This document shows positions 58,487 to 64,000 of a stretch of 64,000 nucleotides of DNA, piece after piece. Location of the stretch: NCBI GenBank assembly GCA_900660155.1, contig CABFPE010000280.1:742703-806702 (forward strand). The letters are read 5' to 3'. Each line of letters begins with the position of its first letter. Within the stretch, counting starts at the first letter, position 1. Source of the DNA: Hofstenia miamia. Its lineage: Eukaryota; Xenacoelomorpha; Acoela; Hofsteniidae. Under the pieces are notes generated by a model that worked only from the letters and a program-made list of their open reading frames with translations, made no database searches and was not told the origin of the DNA. The position numbers and the translations under genes are program-made.

Positions 58487-60880
58487 GTTATGCTAGTCGC
58501 TAATTAATGCGAATTGCACTTACCTACAGTTAAATATATTGTAAAGTTACATTTTTTTCGTTGCAAAGTAATATTTTTAGTTTGGTATTAAAATTTCTTT
58601 TTTTTTAGTTTATGCATATATGTTTAAAAATGTTTATTGATATTTGAATAAAATAAAAAAAGTTTACAACTGTCTTAAAATTGCTACGGTAGATGGAGGG
58701 CCATAAGCTAAGCATATGCCAGGGCCTAATCATTTCTCTGTTTAAAAACTTTGCGTCTTTAACTGCCTGAATTTCTGCACTTATTTGGCTGATTTCGATG
58801 AAATTTACGCCATCTGATAGGAAACGCCTTTAGTCCATAGAAAAGTGGGAGTGGTACATGTGTCAATCTCAAACATAAGGCTATTCAAACGGTTAAATGT
58901 CTGTAACTAGGGGCAAAATAGCATTGAAAATTTCATATCTTGTAATTTACACAAGCAAGTTAGAGAATGAAATGGGTATGCACGAAATTTCGTAAAATTA
59001 AAAAATTTGTAATTCGAAAACACTAGTAAATAGAAAAGTTATAAATATTTTTCTTTTTCTATATTTTCTTTCAAACTAGAATTTGTTGCTCATTTGATGT
59101 AGTTCAAAGTTTCATTGAGCTATGAAACGATTTATTATTACATAAGCTACGAAATCTTATAAACAAAAAGTCAAATATAGAATTTGTACGAACATTTTAT
59201 CAAATGCAATTTAATGAATGTAATTAAAAACATTTTAAAATAATGTATCATGCTCTTCCTTCTTTTCAAACCCAACAAAACTTTCATTTTTATCACAACT
59301 AAATAAAAGTACTAAATAACTTAGTGCAAAACTCGCAATAACAAAGATGGAAAGTCCAAATGTTTACTAAATTTTGAAATATAAGAGTGCTTCAATTTCC
59401 AGGGCCCGCACAAGCCCACTAGAGACAGACCCAGAGGATTAGCAAGGAATATTACCAATGAGACCACGTCAACAACAGTTAAATATTCTGTCCACATTTT
59501 ACATATATACCGAAGTTTGTCTAAAACTATTAGCTCAAACAGTTCATTAAATTTGAATTAATTAATGTCCAGACCTTCCCAAGCCCATCAGACGCAACTT
59601 ACATTGGTAGTGGATAAAATGCAGTATGCTTTTTCTAAAACCATTGAACAGCTAAAACTAGTTCGTTGTCAAATTTTGACTTTAGCTAAAATTTTCAAGT
59701 TGCTCAAAATAATTGTATAACAAATTAGAAAATGCAATTCAAACTTGCTATTTTTCAAGTATATTGTATGAATGCAATTATATCAATAATTTAACTAATG
59801 GGTTTTTGCTTCATTATCTACATGAAATAATTAAAAATAAGGGGATTGTAAATTCTCTTACCCTGGATTTTTATGTTACACGCAACATATTGCGCACTAC
59901 ACACAGCAGCAAGCCCTCAATATATGCAACTTAAGCCTGAAATGAATTATATTCAAGATTATTGAATGCAAATTATTTTTGAATATTAATATCTTTATAA
60001 AGTTTTTAATAGGGATTTCCTCTATATATCTTGATCAATAAACGAGTAATTGGAGCTACTTAAATTAATGTCATTTTTAGTAAATCAGTAAATTAAAAAT
60101 TTACCAAAAAATTTTTTTACAAATGAGCTATTGAAATAAACATTTTCGTTGAACAATTCAATGCAATATTAAAGTATACACTTTTTTACATAAATCAAAT
60201 AACTTTTTAGTAAAACAGTTGCATTTTTGATGGTTTTTTTCAACAAATTGGTGAAATTTATATTTGCTGAATATATTAATATAAATTTGTAATCTAAATT
60301 TACAATATTAAAGTAAAAATCGATATGTATTAAATATTCGCTATTTTAGGTTTTATAATATTATGTCAAAAATATAACATAATTAGGTAATCCCAAATGC
60401 TATTTGCAAGTTATAGATAAACGCATTGCATATGTATTAATGTATAGCGTTATTCAGAAAATAGAAAACGGAAATATCTTGGGCCTGAAAAGTTTCACGA
60501 ACATTATTAAGAGAAAATCATAGAATTACATAGTAAAAAAACATTGTGAGGTTTATAAGGAAGCAGCTATATGCTATGCAAAATGTGTAGAAAATCGAGC
60601 TGCAAGAGGATAGCCTAGAAAGGAAGCTTATGCCCGTAAAATATTTCAGCCCATCAGAAATAATTGATATCCCATTGCTCTAAAAATCAAACATTCTCAG
60701 CAAACAAAATTAAGTAATTTTTATAGTAATGGAAAAAAAATGGTATCTGATAGCTATGCCACATACTGCGCACCCTTGGATACTAGAGCGGAACATCATA
60801 AAACTAAACGTTCCTAATTTATGTTATTCTAAAATGCAACATGTGCATATTGAACATTGATATTATTTAATGCATATTTG
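58487..60880. other. AT-rich interval, nothing recognised
   Basis: Only chance frames. Short GC-richer patches near 58680 and 59400 could not be assigned. Confidence 0.45.
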
Positions 60881-61098
60881 TTTATATATATATATACAGT
60901 ACTGGCCAAAAGTTTGGAAGCAGTAACCTGTTTAAAGCGTGTTTTATGCTATTTCCTGGAAACTTCGTAAAATTCCTGGAATTCTCAAATTTTTCTTAGA
61001 ATATACAACAGATTCATTTGGCCAATCAAATTAACACAAATTTAGATTTACACACAATACATTTTCACTGAAAAAGCACTATCATTATAGTTTGAAAT

Positions 61099-62235
61099 AT
61101 GGTCCGTGGTAGTGAAATTTCACCAATAAAGCGTGCTCAAATTCATATCTTGTTCGAGGAGGGGTACAATTATCGCGCTATAGCTGTTAGAATGGGCGTG
61201 TCAGACCCTCAGACTGACAGTCTCATTTACCGTTACGTTGTCAATCAACCATTCTCTTCACTCTCTGAAATCAAAGCAAATCTAGGTGCGGGAGTGCAGA
61301 ATGTATCAACACGCACCATTAGGCGTTGATTGAATACTGCTTTGACCTTCCATCATGCAAACCGGCAGCTAAACCCTGATTGTCTTCAAAGAAAATTCAA
61401 GACAGATTGCGTTTCAGCAGGCAATACCAACACTACACCCCTGAGATGTGGCATCAAGTAATGTTTAGTGACGAACAGGGCCATGGCTAGGGGAGGGCCA
61501 GGGGCATCACCCTCCCTGTTGGGCCACTGTGCCCCCCTTCCTTTTGGCATCCTGGATACAAAACTCCCTAGTATTAATTCTAATATTCTGTAACTAAGTT
61601 AGAGTGAATATCTTTTAGTTGAAATATACATAATACTAATGCAATTCTACTAAAAAATTCAATGAAAAAGGGTGAAACTATCTCATATGAGTAAAAGTAT
61701 GATTAATTTATTGAACTTTGTGGGGCCATGGCCCCCCCTAAACTGCAAATGCAAGCCACGGGCCTGGTGAAGAATCCAAGATTTGCCAGTTTACATCATA
61801 CCGGTCACACGTTTGACGACCAAGAAACCAAAGATTCAACACACGTTACACGCAACAAGCTGTTCAAGCTGCTCAGCACCTTCTCCGATGATTTGGGGTG
61901 CTATAACTGCGAGTGGGAGTGCTGGTCCGCATTTTGTACCTCACAACGAGAGAGTTACAGCCAAGACCTACCTCAAAATAATTCAGGAGAAAGTTCCTAT
62001 GTTTATGCAGTTTCGCGGAACATCTGTACTACAACAAGATGATGCTCCTTGCTACAGCGCCAAAGTTGTGAAAAAGTGGATTGCATCACAAGACTTTCGG
62101 CTGCTTGAGAACTGGCCGGGAAACTCCCCAGACCTCAACGTCATAGAAAATTGCTGGCATCACATTAAAAACTGTCTGAGGAAGCGCCATTACACATCAC
62201 TCGACGATCTGAAGGAGCAAATTAAAGTGGTATAA
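61099..62235 (+). pseudogene. Tc1 transposase (DD34E type), disrupted
   Basis: The N-terminal helix-turn-helix part (61099-61329; IKRAQIHILFEEGYNYRAIAVRMGVS) ends at an early TGA and seems to have lost part of the second DNA-binding helix region. The first catalytic block FSDE lies at about 61464-61475, exactly where the MITE inserted. The C-terminal part (about 61780-62235) has MIWGAITASG, QQDDAPCYSAK and WPGNSPDLNVIENCWHH. The D-to-E spacing is 35 rather than 34, suggesting one inserted residue (LLENWPG for the usual LLDWPG). There are frameshifts besides the insertion, so it is not functional. Confidence 0.9.
61476..61766. mobile_element. hAT-type MITE inside the Tc1 transposase
   Basis: A 291-bp insert with ends CAGGGCCATGGCTAGGGG and, reverse-complemented, CAGGCCCGTGGCTTG. 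It is flanked by GTGACGAA (61468-61475) and GTGAAGAA (61767-61774), a hAT 8-bp duplication with one later change. GC-rich ends (GGGGCCATGGCCCC) surround an AT-rich core. It is non-coding. Confidence 0.9.
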
Positions 62236-62468
62236 TGCACAGAGATTACTGATAACTATTGTAGAAAGCTGGTGGAGTCAATGTCAAATCGCATTGCTGC
62301 GTGTTTGGCCTATAATGGCGGACATGCAAAATATTAGTGAGTTTTTTTCTGAATTAACTCTTTACATTTTACACGGTGTTATCATATTGTTTCTACATTG
62401 CGTTCTTTAGTGTAAAATACAAAAATTTCTAAATTTGGAAAGTGTTCCCAAACTTTTGGCCAGTACTT

Positions 62469-62483
62469 TATATATATATATAT
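62469..62483. repeat. TA tract abutting the assembly gap
   Basis: Pure TA run continuing the target of the Tc1 element; its true length is hidden by the gap. Confidence 0.85.
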
Positions 62484-63483
62484 NNNNNNNNNNNNNNNNN
62501 NNNNNNNNNNNNNNNNNNNNNNNNNNNNNNNNNNNNNNNNNNNNNNNNNNNNNNNNNNNNNNNNNNNNNNNNNNNNNNNNNNNNNNNNNNNNNNNNNNNN
62601 NNNNNNNNNNNNNNNNNNNNNNNNNNNNNNNNNNNNNNNNNNNNNNNNNNNNNNNNNNNNNNNNNNNNNNNNNNNNNNNNNNNNNNNNNNNNNNNNNNNN
62701 NNNNNNNNNNNNNNNNNNNNNNNNNNNNNNNNNNNNNNNNNNNNNNNNNNNNNNNNNNNNNNNNNNNNNNNNNNNNNNNNNNNNNNNNNNNNNNNNNNNN
62801 NNNNNNNNNNNNNNNNNNNNNNNNNNNNNNNNNNNNNNNNNNNNNNNNNNNNNNNNNNNNNNNNNNNNNNNNNNNNNNNNNNNNNNNNNNNNNNNNNNNN
62901 NNNNNNNNNNNNNNNNNNNNNNNNNNNNNNNNNNNNNNNNNNNNNNNNNNNNNNNNNNNNNNNNNNNNNNNNNNNNNNNNNNNNNNNNNNNNNNNNNNNN
63001 NNNNNNNNNNNNNNNNNNNNNNNNNNNNNNNNNNNNNNNNNNNNNNNNNNNNNNNNNNNNNNNNNNNNNNNNNNNNNNNNNNNNNNNNNNNNNNNNNNNN
63101 NNNNNNNNNNNNNNNNNNNNNNNNNNNNNNNNNNNNNNNNNNNNNNNNNNNNNNNNNNNNNNNNNNNNNNNNNNNNNNNNNNNNNNNNNNNNNNNNNNNN
63201 NNNNNNNNNNNNNNNNNNNNNNNNNNNNNNNNNNNNNNNNNNNNNNNNNNNNNNNNNNNNNNNNNNNNNNNNNNNNNNNNNNNNNNNNNNNNNNNNNNNN
63301 NNNNNNNNNNNNNNNNNNNNNNNNNNNNNNNNNNNNNNNNNNNNNNNNNNNNNNNNNNNNNNNNNNNNNNNNNNNNNNNNNNNNNNNNNNNNNNNNNNNN
63401 NNNNNNNNNNNNNNNNNNNNNNNNNNNNNNNNNNNNNNNNNNNNNNNNNNNNNNNNNNNNNNNNNNNNNNNNNNNNNNNNNNN
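62484..63483. other. assembly gap, 1,000 N
   Basis: Exactly 1,000 undetermined bases, so the gap size is probably nominal. A further single N lies at 63904. Confidence 0.99.
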
Positions 63484-63611
63484 CGTATGCCCATCTTGTG
63501 CATAATACCACTTCCACTTGCTGCTGTTTTTCGCATACGGTTTACTCAAAAGATATTTTCTAAGAAAAAATAGCATATTTAAATGTAATGTGAGTAGAGA
63601 AGATCTCTTAA

Positions 63612-64000
63612 TTACACCATAAGTGATTTTTGTAATTTGCAAATGCATTGAGATGTTCAGAAACAAAATAATATAACAATAATAAAACGTTTCAAAGCGA
63701 CTTTAGGTACTTAAACGCAAATTTTTAACATAGCTTCCATAATTTTTTTTTGACATGATCTTTTTAGAATTATTCTCGTGTCTTACCCATTTTATTAATT
63801 AAAATTACTCAAAGTGCTGGGCAATAAATGCACTTCTTGATCCATCAAAAAGTTAACTTCATTTTCACCAAAAACTGTAAAATACATGAAATATACATGC
63901 TGTNTACTTACACCATAAGTGATTTTTGTACTTTGCAAATGCATTGAGATGTTCAGAAACAAAATAATATAACAATAATAAAACGTTTCAAAGCGTCTTT
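63612..64000. repeat. start of a possible 296-bp repeat
   Basis: TTACACCATAAGTGATTTTT occurs at 63612 and again at 63908, followed each time by about 90 nearly identical bases (to CGTTTCAAAGCG). The window ends inside the second copy, so the number of copies is unknown. Confidence 0.8.

Larger units (their letters stand above)
60897..62468 (+). mobile_element. Tc1 element inserted in a TA tract, broken
   Basis: The left end reads CAGTACTGGCCAAAAGTTTG and the right, reverse-complemented, reads AAGTACTGGCCAAAAGTTTG. TA runs flank both sides, so insertion was into a TA microsatellite. It contains a Tc1 transposase split by a hAT MITE at 61476-61766. Confidence 0.92.

Noticed and set aside
62382-63666. 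Several long frames across the N gap
   Set aside because: They are open only because the gap has no stop codons.
1-64000. tRNA, rRNA or SINE with A and B boxes
   Set aside because: Looked for GGTTCGA-type B boxes and cloverleaf arms; none convincing.

Overview
The window is AT-rich, intron-scale eukaryotic DNA with no clear intact host gene. The mix of transposons (mariner/Tc1, piggyBac, hAT MITEs, a Mutator-like element, copia, LINEs, a Polinton) and the (TA)n tracts suggest an invertebrate animal, most likely an arthropod. This rests on element families only, so the species is not determined. Almost everything recognisable is mobile or repetitive.

Layout. 0.25-2.8 kb is a near-perfect satellite block of 15 copies of a 167-bp unit. 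2.8-16 kb is AT-rich DNA with short non-autonomous elements: two hAT-type MITEs (3.7 and 8.1 kb), another MITE (5.0 kb), and a degenerate inverted-repeat element (13.1-14.3 kb). 16.3-17.6 kb is a complete mariner with TIRs, a TA duplication and a frameshifted transposase. 17.8-19.4 kb has coding-looking patches of unknown origin. 20.6-27.6 kb is a stack on the minus strand: a decayed reverse-transcriptase element, a piggyBac with a full 559-codon transposase between TTAA sites, a copia fossil, and a mariner fragment. 31.4-32.9 kb holds a decayed LINE. 35.2-36.5 kb holds an apparently intact mariner-type element with identical 86-bp TIRs. A LINE fragment follows at 36.5 kb.

The most complex locus is about 37.0-54.4 kb: a decayed Polinton (Maverick) bounded by long inverted repeats, its capsid, protease and packaging-ATPase genes all on the minus strand. 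No DNA polymerase or integrase was recognised. A broken Mutator-like element sits between its structural genes. A young LINE with an exact 12-bp target duplication splits its ATPase gene. That LINE has both ORFs open and in one frame, separated only by a UGA followed by CUA, a context known to favour stop-codon readthrough.

54.4-60.9 kb is AT-rich with two minisatellites (67 bp and 102 bp) and a candidate MITE. 60.9-62.5 kb is a broken Tc1 element, inserted in a TA tract and itself interrupted by a hAT MITE. A 1,000-N gap follows, then about 0.5 kb that begins what looks like a 296-bp repeat. The elements do not form a cooperating pathway. The nesting gives relative ages: Polinton oldest, Mutator-like element before or during its decay, LINE last.
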